This document shows, one piece after another, positions 24,669 through 33,118 of a stretch of 64,000 nt of DNA. Each line of letters opens with the position of its first letter. Positions within the stretch are counted from its first letter, which is position 1. The notes under the pieces were generated by a model, which was not told the DNA's origin, made no database searches, and saw only the letters and a list, made by a program, of their open reading frames with translations. This DNA is from Rhodobacterales bacterium HKCCE3408 (GTDB lineage Bacteria > Pseudomonadota > Alphaproteobacteria > Rhodobacterales > Rhodobacteraceae). A program made the position numbers and the translations under genes. The stretch lies in NCBI GenBank assembly GCA_015689705.1, contig WVSN01000008.1:62001-126000 (forward strand), in the 5' to 3' direction.

Positions 24669-25736
24669 TCAGATCGAGACGATGATCTTCAGCTGCTCTC
24701 CGGCGGGATCGAGAAGCGCCTCGAACCCTTTCTCCACCACGTCATCCGCACCGATCCGCGCGGTGATGACCTTTTCGACCGGGAACTGGCCGGCCGCTAT
24801 CATCCGGGCGATGCGGGGCCAGATCTGGGTCGGGTAGCACCAGGTCGCCTCGACCGTGATGTCCTTGAGCGCCCAGAGCATCGCGTCGATGGCCGCGGGC
24901 TTCATGTGCAGACCCACCTGGACGACGCGGCCTTGCCGCCGCACTGCCTCGGCGCAGGCATTGAGCGAGGCTTCGAGGCCCACGCATTCCAGCGCGACGT
25001 CGACGCCCACGCCCTCTTCCGTCAGGTCTCCGATCGCTTGCGCAAGATCGCCGGACCGCGGATCGACCACGGTCGCGTAGGGGGCGATTTCAGCGATGAT
25101 CCGGCGGCGGTTTGGGTTCGGCTCGGACACGATGATCGTCGAAGCGCCCGCGGCATGTGCGGACAGCACGGTCAATGCTCCGATCGGACCTGCCCCGGAG
25201 ACGAGCACGGTCGAGCCAGCCTCCACCTTGCCGCGATCGACGCCGTAGAGCGCGACGGCGGCCGGCTCGATCATCGCCGCCTGGTCGTCGGTGATCCCGT
25301 CCGGCACCGGTTGCGCGTTGTAATCCTTGATGACCGCTTTCTCGCCCATCCCGCCCCAGGCCCAGGACAGCCCGACACAGCCGAGAGACGGCGAAAGATG
25401 ATAGAGGCCGCGCTTGCCGTAGTAATCGTTCCGCGGCGAGACGAGCGGCTGGATCGAAATGCGGTCGCCCGCCTTCACGGTTTCGACCGCGTCGCCGACA
25501 GCCAGCACCTTCGCCGAAAACTCATGCCCGAGGATCTGCGGGTTGGTCGCGCCGGTATAAGCGTGCGGCTCGGCCGGCGTGACGATCGGGCCGGCGATGT
25601 ATTCGTGAAGGTCGGTGCCACAGATGCCGGTCACGTTCGGCGCGATCAGCACGTCATCCGGCGCAAGCTCGCCCGACGGCTCCGGCACGTCTTCGACACG
25701 AATATCCTTTGCGGCGTGAAACCGTACAGCCTTCAC
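24669..25736 (-). CDS. Zinc-dependent alcohol dehydrogenase, (R,R)-butanediol/sorbitol dehydrogenase-like; first gene of the operon
   Basis: A 355-residue MDR enzyme with GICGTDLHEY (zinc Cys and Asp), ILGHEFSAKV (His-Glu zinc ligands) and Rossmann motif VLVSGAGPIGALTV. The GTG start (VKAVRFHAAKD) is chosen because it is the conserved family N-terminus and is preceded by GGGGAGGA. An in-frame ATG at 25892 would add 52 unlike residues. It opens a string of fourteen same-strand genes and likely catalyses an early oxidation of the imported polyol. Confidence 0.87.
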   Translation of the reverse strand: MKAVRFHAAKDIRVEDVPEPSGELAPDDVLIAPNVTGICGTDLHEYIAGPIVTPAEPHAYTGATNPQILGHEFSAKVLAVGDAVETVKAGDRISIQPLVSPRNDYYGKRGLYHLSPSLGCVGLSWAWGGMGEKAVIKDYNAQPVPDGITDDQAAMIEPAAVALYGVDRGKVEAGSTVLVSGAGPIGALTVLSAHAAGASTIIVSEPNPNRRRIIAEIAPYATVVDPRSGDLAQAIGDLTEEGVGVDVALECVGLEASLNACAEAVRRQGRVVQVGLHMKPAAIDAMLWALKDITVEATWCYPTQIWPRIARMIAAGQFPVEKVITARIGADDVVEKGFEALLDPAGEQLKIIVSI

Positions 25737-26031
25737 TTCGGCATCCTCCCCTCTCGCGGTGTTTGCAGCGGCCAATCGGCCGGCCCACCGCTCGCGTTTC
25801 CTTCGATGCGGAAAGTCCGCAAGCCATTCCCGACGGCCTCGGACCTCCACCTTGTCCAACCATTCCGCGCAACCCGCTCCGGGCGCGGTCATGGCCTCCC
25901 TTGACCCTGATTCTTACCAAACCGCATCGGAGGCCGCGCGACGAATTTCTCCGGAGCGAAAAAATTCGGGAGCGCGTATCCGAGTCGGAAACCTATGATG
26001 AGTCCATCGAACGGCAGGGAGGAGACCGGGG
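25737..26031. promoter_or_regulatory. Divergent intergenic region with a candidate operator
   Basis: This 295-bp gap separates the long minus-strand catabolic operon from the plus-strand dehydrogenase/regulator genes and must hold both promoters. CGAATTT at 25942 and AAATTCG at 25962 form a 7-bp inverted pair spaced by 13 bp, with a CTCCGGAG palindrome inside. A TTGACC hexamer occurs at 25901 but lacks a good -10 partner. I see no convincing small gene in the gap. Confidence 0.45.
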
Positions 26032-26955
26032 ATGGATCGCGAGGCTGGCGCCGCGTCTGGCAAGGCTCGGCTGGATCTTGATGTGGGCTGGATCGGAGCC
26101 GGCAAGATGGGCGCGCCGATGCTCCGCAATCTCCTTGCGGCCGGCGCCCGCGTCTCGGTGACCGAACCTGACGCAGACAACCTGGCGTCGGTCGAGGCGG
26201 CCGGCGCCGTTGCCGCGAGCTCCGCGGCCGACCACGGATCGGCCGCGATCGTGTTTTCCACGCTGCCAAACGACGACGCGCTTCTGAGCGTGGTCGAAGG
26301 CACGCCGGACCGGCCTGGACTAGCCGCGTCGATGGCACGCGACGCTATCTTCGTGGAAATGAGCACCGTATCGCCGGTCTGTTCCGCGAAGATTGCAAAA
26401 ATACTTGCAGATGAAGGCATTCACTATGTCCGGGCGCCGCTCTCCGGGAGCACGGCAATGGCAGAACAGGCCACGCTGACGGTCCTCGGCTCGGGCCCCG
26501 AGACGGCCTGGCAGAGCATCCTGCCCTGCCTCGAGGCCCTGTCGGCCCGCCAGTTCTACCTCGGCAGCGGTGAAGAGGCGCGGTTCATGAAGCTTGTTCT
26601 GAACACGCTGGTCGGGGCCTCCTCGGCCATCCTCTCGGAGGCGCTCGCGCTCGGCGCGCGTGGGGGCCTCAGCGCAGCCGACATGATGGCCGTCATCTGC
26701 GAAAGTGCCGTCGCCTCGCCGCTTCTCAAATACAAGACCGACAACGTGGTGAACGACGATTACAGCCCCGCCTTCTCGGTCAGCCAGATGATCAAGGATT
26801 TCACCCTGATCTCCGATGCAGCGCGGGCCGAGCGGGTGCCCATCTTCACGACGAGCCTCATCCTCGAGCTCTACCGCGCCGCGGCCAACTCGGGCTTGCG
26901 GGACGAGGATTTCTTCTCTTTGGTGAAATGGCATCGGACTCTTTCAGCCGGGTAG
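26032..26955 (+). CDS. NAD(P)-dependent beta-hydroxyacid dehydrogenase (3-hydroxyisobutyrate dehydrogenase family)
   Basis: A 307-residue protein with Rossmann motif VGWIGAGKMGAPMLRNLL, substrate loop APLSGSTAMAEQATL (family consensus apvsGg), and the catalytic lysine region ARFMKLVLNTLVG. Family members oxidise 3-hydroxy acids or reduce tartronate semialdehyde. The gene is translated just ahead of the regulator-like fusion (9 bp), divergent from the polyol/hydroxyquinol operon. A role in the same pathway is likely, though the substrate is unknown. Confidence 0.87.
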   Translation: MDREAGAASGKARLDLDVGWIGAGKMGAPMLRNLLAAGARVSVTEPDADNLASVEAAGAVAASSAADHGSAAIVFSTLPNDDALLSVVEGTPDRPGLAASMARDAIFVEMSTVSPVCSAKIAKILADEGIHYVRAPLSGSTAMAEQATLTVLGSGPETAWQSILPCLEALSARQFYLGSGEEARFMKLVLNTLVGASSAILSEALALGARGGLSAADMMAVICESAVASPLLKYKTDNVVNDDYSPAFSVSQMIKDFTLISDAARAERVPIFTTSLILELYRAAANSGLRDEDFFSLVKWHRTLSAG

Positions 26956-26964
26956 GAACCGATC

Positions 26965-28692
26965 TTGCAGCACACCGATCGCCTCCAGCCGCAGGCCGCG
27001 GAGCTTTCCGCCCACGAATTGTCGCGGATCGTCGACTTTCTTCGTCAGCTTCGAGCGCCGTTCGATTCCGGGCTTCCGGGGGCCAAGGCGGACGTCTACC
27101 TGAACATCGTGCTCGAACTCGTCGATGCGCATCTGCGCCGCAACTCGATCGACAAGTCCGGGCTCATCAGCCTCGCCAACGTGCCCTATTCCACCGGCAA
27201 CCGGATGATCACGCGGATGATCGAGGAGGGGCTGATCCGGCAGGTGCCGCGCGGGAACGGCCTGAAGACGCATTTCCTCGAACCCACCGAAGATCTGTTC
27301 CATGCCTTCACGCACTATGCGATCCACGTGAAGAGCCACATGGCGAAGACCTTCGGGCTCAGGAAGGGCTCGGAGGCCAACGAATACTATTTCGGCGGCA
27401 GCTACTTCGCCGCGCAGATCATCTCTCCGATCCGGGGCGAAGACATCGCCGGTATGGGCGATATCCGGTTCCTGCTCAACGACGACAACTACTTCACGTC
27501 GATGCGGAACATGTGGTCCGACTTCCGCAACGACCTCGGCCGCCGGTCGAGCTTCGACCTGCGTCGTCTGCCCGATCTCTACGCCCAGGCCCGGAAGACC
27601 TTCTCCGAGCCGGTGCCGTCGCATGACGTCGTATCGCTCAACATGCCGTGGCTCGGCGAGTTCGCCGAGCGCGGCGATCTCGCGCCGCTCGACGAACTTC
27701 TCGCCGATGCCGCAATCAACCCGCTCGACTTCCATCCGTCGGTCTGGGGCACAGGCAACTGGAAGGGCCGGCAATACGGCATCCCGCTCTATTGCACGAT
27801 CGAGATCCTCGCGGCCCGGCAGGATCTGTTCGCCGAGGCCGGTCTGGCGTTTCCCAAGACCTTCGACGAGACCATCGCCGCAGCCCGCACGCTGCACGAC
27901 CCGGCGCAGGACTTCTATGGGATCGCATGGAACGGTCAGCGCGGCATGCCGATCGCGAACTCGTTCATGTTCTTCCTCGCGGCCTGCCGGAAGACGGTCA
28001 TCGACATGCCGCTGCGCAACCACGAGAGCTGGACCTTCGATGCGTTCGAGAAGCTGAAGTTGCAGATCGACACCGATGACGCGCTCGAGGTGATCGAGTA
28101 CATGAAGCAGCTCGCCGAAGTTTCGCCGCCCGACATCGCGTCGATCGACTGGGAACGGCGGATTCAGTACTTCATGTCCGGGCAAGTCGGACTGGCGTAT
28201 TGCTGGACCATGCGCGCGGCGAGGTTCGAGCACGAATTGTCGAGCCGCGTGGCCCGTCGCGTCGCCTACCTGCCGCCGCCATCACGGCGGCTGCGGCGTG
28301 TGTCGGCACCGATCGGTGGCTTCCTTCTGACCATCCCGTCCCGCGTCGATGCCTCGAGACGGCGGCAGATCATCAACGCGATCGCGTGGATGGTCTCGCC
28401 CGAGGCGATGAAGGCGCATGTGAAGAACGGCTTTCCCGTAGCGCCGCGCTTCTCGGTCTGCGCCGACCCCGAAGCGCTGGCCTCATCGCCCATCGTAAGC
28501 ATGGTCGACCGTATGGCCCGGAAGAACGAACTGGTGACCTGGGCCCGCCCGCCGGTGCCGGAGTTCAACGTGATCGAGCGCACGCTCGGCATGGAAATCC
28601 ACGAGGCCGTCTTCAACGGCAAGCCGGCGAAACAGGCACTGCGGGATGCGGAGAACAGCATCCTCATCGCCGTGCGGGCCGTGGCCGGATAG
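26965..28692 (+). CDS. Winged-helix domain fused to extracellular solute-binding protein family 1 domain; probable cytoplasmic ligand-sensing regulator
   Basis: A 575-residue protein without signal peptide or membrane helix. Residues ~20-115 look like a MarR/winged-helix domain (SGLISLANVPYSTGNRMITR, IEEGLIRQVPRGNG). From ~130 it follows family-1 solute-binding proteins of sugar ABC systems (WGTGNWKGRQYGIPLYCTIE, FMSGQVGLAYCWTMRAA, GGFLLTIP). The fusion would let a sugar-binding-protein fold act as the sensor of a transcription factor. The start is TTG behind AGGAACCGATC, since no ATG or GTG gives a full N-terminal domain. It is adjacent to, and divergent from, the catabolic operon with a CUT2 importer. 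A secreted protein is unlikely for lack of signal peptide. Confidence 0.8.
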   Translation: MQHTDRLQPQAAELSAHELSRIVDFLRQLRAPFDSGLPGAKADVYLNIVLELVDAHLRRNSIDKSGLISLANVPYSTGNRMITRMIEEGLIRQVPRGNGLKTHFLEPTEDLFHAFTHYAIHVKSHMAKTFGLRKGSEANEYYFGGSYFAAQIISPIRGEDIAGMGDIRFLLNDDNYFTSMRNMWSDFRNDLGRRSSFDLRRLPDLYAQARKTFSEPVPSHDVVSLNMPWLGEFAERGDLAPLDELLADAAINPLDFHPSVWGTGNWKGRQYGIPLYCTIEILAARQDLFAEAGLAFPKTFDETIAAARTLHDPAQDFYGIAWNGQRGMPIANSFMFFLAACRKTVIDMPLRNHESWTFDAFEKLKLQIDTDDALEVIEYMKQLAEVSPPDIASIDWERRIQYFMSGQVGLAYCWTMRAARFEHELSSRVARRVAYLPPPSRRLRRVSAPIGGFLLTIPSRVDASRRRQIINAIAWMVSPEAMKAHVKNGFPVAPRFSVCADPEALASSPIVSMVDRMARKNELVTWARPPVPEFNVIERTLGMEIHEAVFNGKPAKQALRDAENSILIAVRAVAG

Positions 28693-28792
28693 CGGCCAAA
28701 CCGGCACGGATCGGACGACCGGCGCAGGAAGCGTCGCGCGGACGCCGCCGCGGCTGGAATTGTCTTTGATATCAGGAATCTTCAGCCCGGGA

Positions 28793-28813
28793 CGGTTGGC
28801 TATTGTCCAACCG
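28793..28813 (+). promoter_or_regulatory. Inverted repeat upstream of the flavin monooxygenase
   Basis: CGGTTGG and CCAACCG are exact 7-bp arms with a 7-bp spacer, 49 bp before the start codon. The size fits a dimeric repressor site. No regulator can be assigned from the sequence. Confidence 0.4.
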
Positions 28814-28862
28814 GTCCCCGGATTGCTATCCCGCCCACCGGGACGGAGGAAGGGGACGAGGG

Positions 28863-30140
28863 ATGACCACGCCAAGGGTTTTGATCGCAGGCGGCGGGAT
28901 CGGCGGGCTCGCCATGGCGCTGACGCTTCACCAGATCGGCGTGGACTGCGTCGTCTTCGAAAGCGTCCGCGAGCTGAAGCCGCTTGGCGTCGGCATCAAC
29001 CTTCAGCCGAACGCGGTGCGCGAGCTTCAGGACATGGGCTTTTCCGAGGCCGAGATGGACGCGTTCGGCGTGCCGGCAAAGGAATGGGCGCTGGTCGGGC
29101 TCGGCGGGCAGGACATCTACTCCGAGCCGCGGGGCAAACTCGCCGGCTACAACTGGCCGCAATACGCCGCGCATCGCGGGCTGTTCCACATGGCGCTTTT
29201 CGAGCGGTTCCGTGATCTTGCGGGGCCCGACCGTGTGCGGCTCGGGCACAAGGCTCAGGGCTACGAGATCAACGCCGACGGTACGGTGACGCTGATCCTG
29301 AAGGCCGGCGATCACGAAGTGCGCGAGACCGGCACGCTGCTCATCGGCGCGGATGGCATCCATTCGGCGATCCGCGCCCAGATGCATCCCGACCAGCCGC
29401 CGATCCACTGGGGCGGCGCGGTGATGTGGCGGGGCACGACGCGGGCCGCCCCGATCCGCTCGGGGTCGTCGTTCGTCGGGCTCGGCACACATCGGCATCG
29501 CGTGGTGCTCTACCCGATCTCCAGGCCGGATGCCGACGGCCTCGCACTGATCAACTGGATCGCCGAGGTCACCTACGACGACCCGTCTGCGCATGAGAAC
29601 ACCGGCTGGTTCCGGCAGGTCGGCATCGACGATTTCGTCCACCATTTCGAGGGTTGGACCTACGACTGGCTCGACGTGCCGGGTCTGATCCGAGGGGCCG
29701 ACACGGCGTTCGAGAACCCGATGATCGACCGCGACCCGGTCGACACCTGGGTCGACGGTCCGGTCGCACTGATGGGCGACGCGGCGCACGCGATGTATCC
29801 GACAGGCTCGAACGGCGCGAGCCAGGCGGTCATCGACGCGCGCATCCTCGGCGCCAAGTTTCTCGAGCATGGCGTGACGCCCGTGGCGCTCGCCGCCTAT
29901 GACGCCGATCTCTGCGGCCCCATCTCCGAGGTCGTGCTTCGGAACAGGGGCGCAGGCCCGTTCGGGCTGCTCAACATGGTCAACGACCGCTGTGGCGGAG
30001 AGTTCGAAACCATCGACGATGTGATCCCCGAAGAGGAGCGCCGGGACTTCATGCTGAAGTACCAGATGGCGGCCGGATTCGCCCGCGACGCGCTCAATTC
30101 CGCCCCACCCACGATCGCCCCCGGCGCCCGGGTCGGCTGA
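28863..30140 (+). CDS. FAD-dependent (class A) monooxygenase, salicylate/p-hydroxybenzoate hydroxylase-like
   Basis: A 425-residue flavoprotein with the three class A signatures: GGGIGGLAMALTL at the N-terminus (FAD ADP moiety), LIGADGIHSAIR (DG motif), and ALMGDAAHAMYPTGSNGASQ (GD motif). These enzymes ortho- or ipso-hydroxylate phenolic acids with NAD(P)H and O2. It could make the hydroxyquinol cleaved by the divergent operon, for example by decarboxylative hydroxylation, but the substrate cannot be read. ATG with GGAGGAAGGGGACGAG upstream defines the start. Confidence 0.88.
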   Translation: MTTPRVLIAGGGIGGLAMALTLHQIGVDCVVFESVRELKPLGVGINLQPNAVRELQDMGFSEAEMDAFGVPAKEWALVGLGGQDIYSEPRGKLAGYNWPQYAAHRGLFHMALFERFRDLAGPDRVRLGHKAQGYEINADGTVTLILKAGDHEVRETGTLLIGADGIHSAIRAQMHPDQPPIHWGGAVMWRGTTRAAPIRSGSSFVGLGTHRHRVVLYPISRPDADGLALINWIAEVTYDDPSAHENTGWFRQVGIDDFVHHFEGWTYDWLDVPGLIRGADTAFENPMIDRDPVDTWVDGPVALMGDAAHAMYPTGSNGASQAVIDARILGAKFLEHGVTPVALAAYDADLCGPISEVVLRNRGAGPFGLLNMVNDRCGGEFETIDDVIPEEERRDFMLKYQMAAGFARDALNSAPPTIAPGARVG

Positions 30141-30244
30141 GACGCCGGACAGGCCGCCATGACGCTTGCGACCCTGCGTCAATTCGGCCATCCTCGGTCA
30201 AAAGACACTGAAAAACCAACAGAAGACCGACTGGGAGGACGATT

Positions 30245-31252
30245 ATGACTATCAGGACACTGGCGGCGGGCATCGTCGCCGGCGCCATGGCGGCAAGTGC
30301 CGCCGGCGCGCAGGAAGTTACCCTTCGCCTGTCGCACTGGGTGCCGCCGACGCACCCGATCCAGACGCTCGGAATCGAGCCCTGGGTGCAGTCGCTGTCG
30401 GAGGCCTCGGACGGGCGCATCGCGGTGACGATTTTCCCCGCGCAGCAGCTTGGCGCGGCCCCGGACCACTACGACATGGCGCGCGATGGCATCGCCGACA
30501 TCACCTACACCAACCCGGGCTACCAGGCCGGGCGTTTCCCGATCTACAGCCTGATCGAGATCCCGTTCCTCGCAAACAACGCGACGGCGGGCGCGCAGGC
30601 GCTCCATGAATGGTATGCGCCGATTGCGGAAACCGAGATGTCGGACGTCAAGTTCTGCCTCGCCAACCCGCACGATCCGGGCACGTTCCATTCGCGCGAC
30701 CCGATCCATGTCCCGGCCGATATCGACGGCCTGAACGTCCGTCCCGCGCACGCCACCATGGCCCGCTTCGTCAGCCTGCTCGGCGGCGGCCCGGTTCAGG
30801 TGCCCGCGCCCGAGGCGCGCGAAGCGATCGCCAATGGCACCGCCGACGCGATCACCTTCCCGTGGAACTCGATCTACATCTTCGGGATCGACAGCGAGAC
30901 GCCCTACCACCTCGACATGCCGTTCTACATCTCGGCGCAGCTGCTGCTGATCAACCTCGACACCTACAATTCGATGCCCGAGGACCTGCGGCAGATCCTC
31001 GACGAGCACTGCACGCCGGAATGGTCGCGCCGCTTCTCCGAGGGGTGGGCCGAGAACGAGGCGTCGGGCCGTCAGATCATGATCGACAGCGGCGAGCACA
31101 CGCTCTACGCGCCGACCGAGGAAGAGGTGCAGATGTGGCGCGACGCCGCCGCTCCGCTGCTCGACCAGTGGATGGAAGAGGTCGGACCGGACGCACAGGC
31201 GATCTACGACAGCTACATCGAGGCGCTGCAGCGCCACGACAGCTTGTTCTGA
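30245..31252 (+). CDS. dctP: TRAP transporter substrate-binding protein (DctP family)
   Basis: A 335-residue periplasmic protein. The signal peptide is MTIRTLAAGIVAGAMAASA, cleaved before QEV. It has the DctP fold (VTLRLSHWVPPTHPIQTLG, conserved Arg region LNVRPAHATMARFVSLLGGG). It delivers a carboxylate-type ligand to the two membrane subunits encoded next. A GGGAGGA site precedes the ATG. The upstream monooxygenase is 104 bp away and may share a transcript. Confidence 0.93.
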   Translation: MTIRTLAAGIVAGAMAASAAGAQEVTLRLSHWVPPTHPIQTLGIEPWVQSLSEASDGRIAVTIFPAQQLGAAPDHYDMARDGIADITYTNPGYQAGRFPIYSLIEIPFLANNATAGAQALHEWYAPIAETEMSDVKFCLANPHDPGTFHSRDPIHVPADIDGLNVRPAHATMARFVSLLGGGPVQVPAPEAREAIANGTADAITFPWNSIYIFGIDSETPYHLDMPFYISAQLLLINLDTYNSMPEDLRQILDEHCTPEWSRRFSEGWAENEASGRQIMIDSGEHTLYAPTEEEVQMWRDAAAPLLDQWMEEVGPDAQAIYDSYIEALQRHDSLF

Positions 31253-31262
31253 TTCCGCATCC

Positions 31263-31290
31263 GGGGCGGTGCGCCGACGCGGGCCGCCCC
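31263..31290 (+). other. Post-SBP stem-loop in the first TRAP operon
   Basis: GGGGCGG and CCGCCCC pair across an inner GCG-ccga-CGC mini-stem, 10 nt after the DctP stop. The GTG at 31269 in this stem is an unlikely start for the next gene. It resembles the stems behind the two other binding-protein genes in this window. Confidence 0.5.
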
Positions 31291-31298
31291 TTCCGCCG

Positions 31299-31829
31299 AT
31301 GATCAGGCTTCAGCGCATACTCGAACGGGTGTCCCATTCGATAGAGGCCGTTGCCGGCGCCATCATGGGGCTGGTCACCGTGCTCGTCGTCGCCTCGGCC
31401 GTTGGTCGCTATCTCTTCGCATATCCCCTGCCCGACGCGTTCGATCTGTCGCGCCTGCTTCTCGGTGCGGCGATCATGTGGGGCTTTGCGAGCGTCGGCT
31501 ACCGCGGGTCGCACATCAAGGTCGACATCGTGGCCGAGATCTTGCCGAACGGCATCCGGCGATGGGTTGATGCCTTTGCCTGGACCATCCTGCTGATCTT
31601 CGCTGTTCTGCTGGTCTGGAAGATGTTCGGCCGGGTCTCGAGCGCCGCGGCAAGCAACGAGTCGACCATGGACCTGCGCATGCCGGCCTGGCCGCTCATG
31701 GGCCTGATCTGGCTTGGCGTCGTTGTTAGCCTTCCGGCGATCCTTGCACGACTCCTGCTGATCGTCACCGGCCAGGGCTCGCTCGACCATTTCGAGGATA
31801 TCGACGGGCCGGAGGACGAACCGAGATGA
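31299..31829 (+). CDS. dctQ: TRAP transporter small permease (DctQ family)
   Basis: A 176-residue protein with four membrane helices. GFASVGYRGSHIKVDIVAEI is the conserved DctQ loop. It couples the binding protein to the large permease. The ATG (MIRLQRILERVS) is preferred over an upstream GTG located in a stem-loop. The C-terminal coding end overlaps the DctM start by ATGA. Confidence 0.9.
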   Translation: MIRLQRILERVSHSIEAVAGAIMGLVTVLVVASAVGRYLFAYPLPDAFDLSRLLLGAAIMWGFASVGYRGSHIKVDIVAEILPNGIRRWVDAFAWTILLIFAVLLVWKMFGRVSSAAASNESTMDLRMPAWPLMGLIWLGVVVSLPAILARLLLIVTGQGSLDHFEDIDGPEDEPR

Positions 31830-33118
31830 GCGGCGACATGATTGCCGTCCTCGGCTTCATCGCACTCTTCGCGATGATGATCCTGCGCGTCCCGATCGGA
31901 ATCGCCATGGGCCTTGTCGGGATCGGTGGGTTCGCCGCTGTCGCAGGACTGGGCCCCGCGCTCAACATCCTCGGCCAGTCGCCGATCCGGACCGTCACGG
32001 ACTTCAACCTGACGCTCATACCGTTCTTCGTCCTGATGGGCGTGCTGGCCACCAATTCCGGCATGTCGCGGGAGCTGTTCCGGACGGGGCGGCACTGGTT
32101 CGGCTTCATGAAAGGCGGCATGGCGATCTCGACCATCGGCGCCTGCGCGGGCTTTGCGGCGATCTGCGGCTCTTCGGTCGCGACCGCAGCCACGATGACG
32201 AAGATCGCACTGCCGGAGATGAAGCGCGCGAACTATCCCGATGATGTGGCGACGGGCGTGATCGCAGCCGGCGGAACGCTCGGCATCCTCATCCCGCCGT
32301 CGGTCGTTCTTGCCGTCTACGGCTTCATCACCGAGCAGGACGTGGGCCGGCTCTTCATCGCGGGGATCGTGCCCGGCATCCTCGCGATCCTGATGTACAT
32401 GGGCGCCGTCCGCGTCGCCTATGGCCGGCGCCTGCCCGCGGGTGAGCCGTTCGATTTCGGCCAGGCGATGCGTTCGCTCGCCGATGTCTGGGCGGTGATG
32501 CTCCTTTTCCTCGCGATCATCGGCAGCATCTATTTCGGCGTGACAACCGCGACCGAGGCGGCGGCTGTCGGGTCCTTCCTGACCGCGGCCATCGGCTTCC
32601 TGCGCCGGCGGCTGACGATCCGTCTTCTGATGCAGAGCCTGATCGAGGCACTCCGGACCTCGGTCTCGATCTACACGATCCTGATCGGTGCGATCCTCTT
32701 CGGCTATTTCCTCGCCGTGACGCAGAGCCCGCAGAAGATCACCTCGTGGCTCGTTGCGCTCGATCTCGGCACCTACGGGACGCTGGCGCTGATCCTCGTC
32801 TTCTTCGTCCTGATGGGCTGCATCCTCGACGCGATGGCGATGATCATCCTGCTCGTTCCGATCGTCTTCCCGATCATCACTCAGCTCGGCTTCGACCCGA
32901 TCTGGTTCGGCGTCATCATCGTGATGACGGTGGAACTGGGCCTCATCACGCCGCCGGTCGGGATGAACGTCTTCGTCATCAACTCCATCGCGCGACAGGT
33001 CAGTCTGCCGACGATCTTCCGCGGCGTCCTGCCCTTCGTGGCCGCGGACATCATCCGGCTGATCCTCCTCGTCGCGATCCCGTCGCTGGTGCTCTGGCTG
33101 CCGCGGACGATGGGATGA
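31826..33118 (+). CDS. dctM: TRAP transporter large permease (DctM family)
   Basis: A 430-residue membrane protein of the DctM/SiaM fold with about 12 helices. Motifs include GFAAICGSSVATAATM, AAGGTLGILIPPSVVLAVYG and ELGLITPPVGMNVFVINSIA. It performs Na+- or proton-coupled substrate uptake. It starts inside the DctQ stop and ends inside the dehydratase start, so the three are translationally coupled. Confidence 0.93.
   Translation: MSGDMIAVLGFIALFAMMILRVPIGIAMGLVGIGGFAAVAGLGPALNILGQSPIRTVTDFNLTLIPFFVLMGVLATNSGMSRELFRTGRHWFGFMKGGMAISTIGACAGFAAICGSSVATAATMTKIALPEMKRANYPDDVATGVIAAGGTLGILIPPSVVLAVYGFITEQDVGRLFIAGIVPGILAILMYMGAVRVAYGRRLPAGEPFDFGQAMRSLADVWAVMLLFLAIIGSIYFGVTTATEAAAVGSFLTAAIGFLRRRLTIRLLMQSLIEALRTSVSIYTILIGAILFGYFLAVTQSPQKITSWLVALDLGTYGTLALILVFFVLMGCILDAMAMIILLVPIVFPIITQLGFDPIWFGVIIVMTVELGLITPPVGMNVFVINSIARQVSLPTIFRGVLPFVAADIIRLILLVAIPSLVLWLPRTMG

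Noticed and set aside
23757-25904. 715-codon open frame on the plus strand
   Set aside because: Antisense to the PRISE reductase and zinc dehydrogenase genes, with no recognisable domain and biased composition.
26965-28692. The SBP-domain protein as an ordinary periplasmic sugar-binding protein
   Set aside because: No signal peptide or lipobox precedes the domain, and about 115 residues of winged-helix-like sequence occupy the N-terminus.
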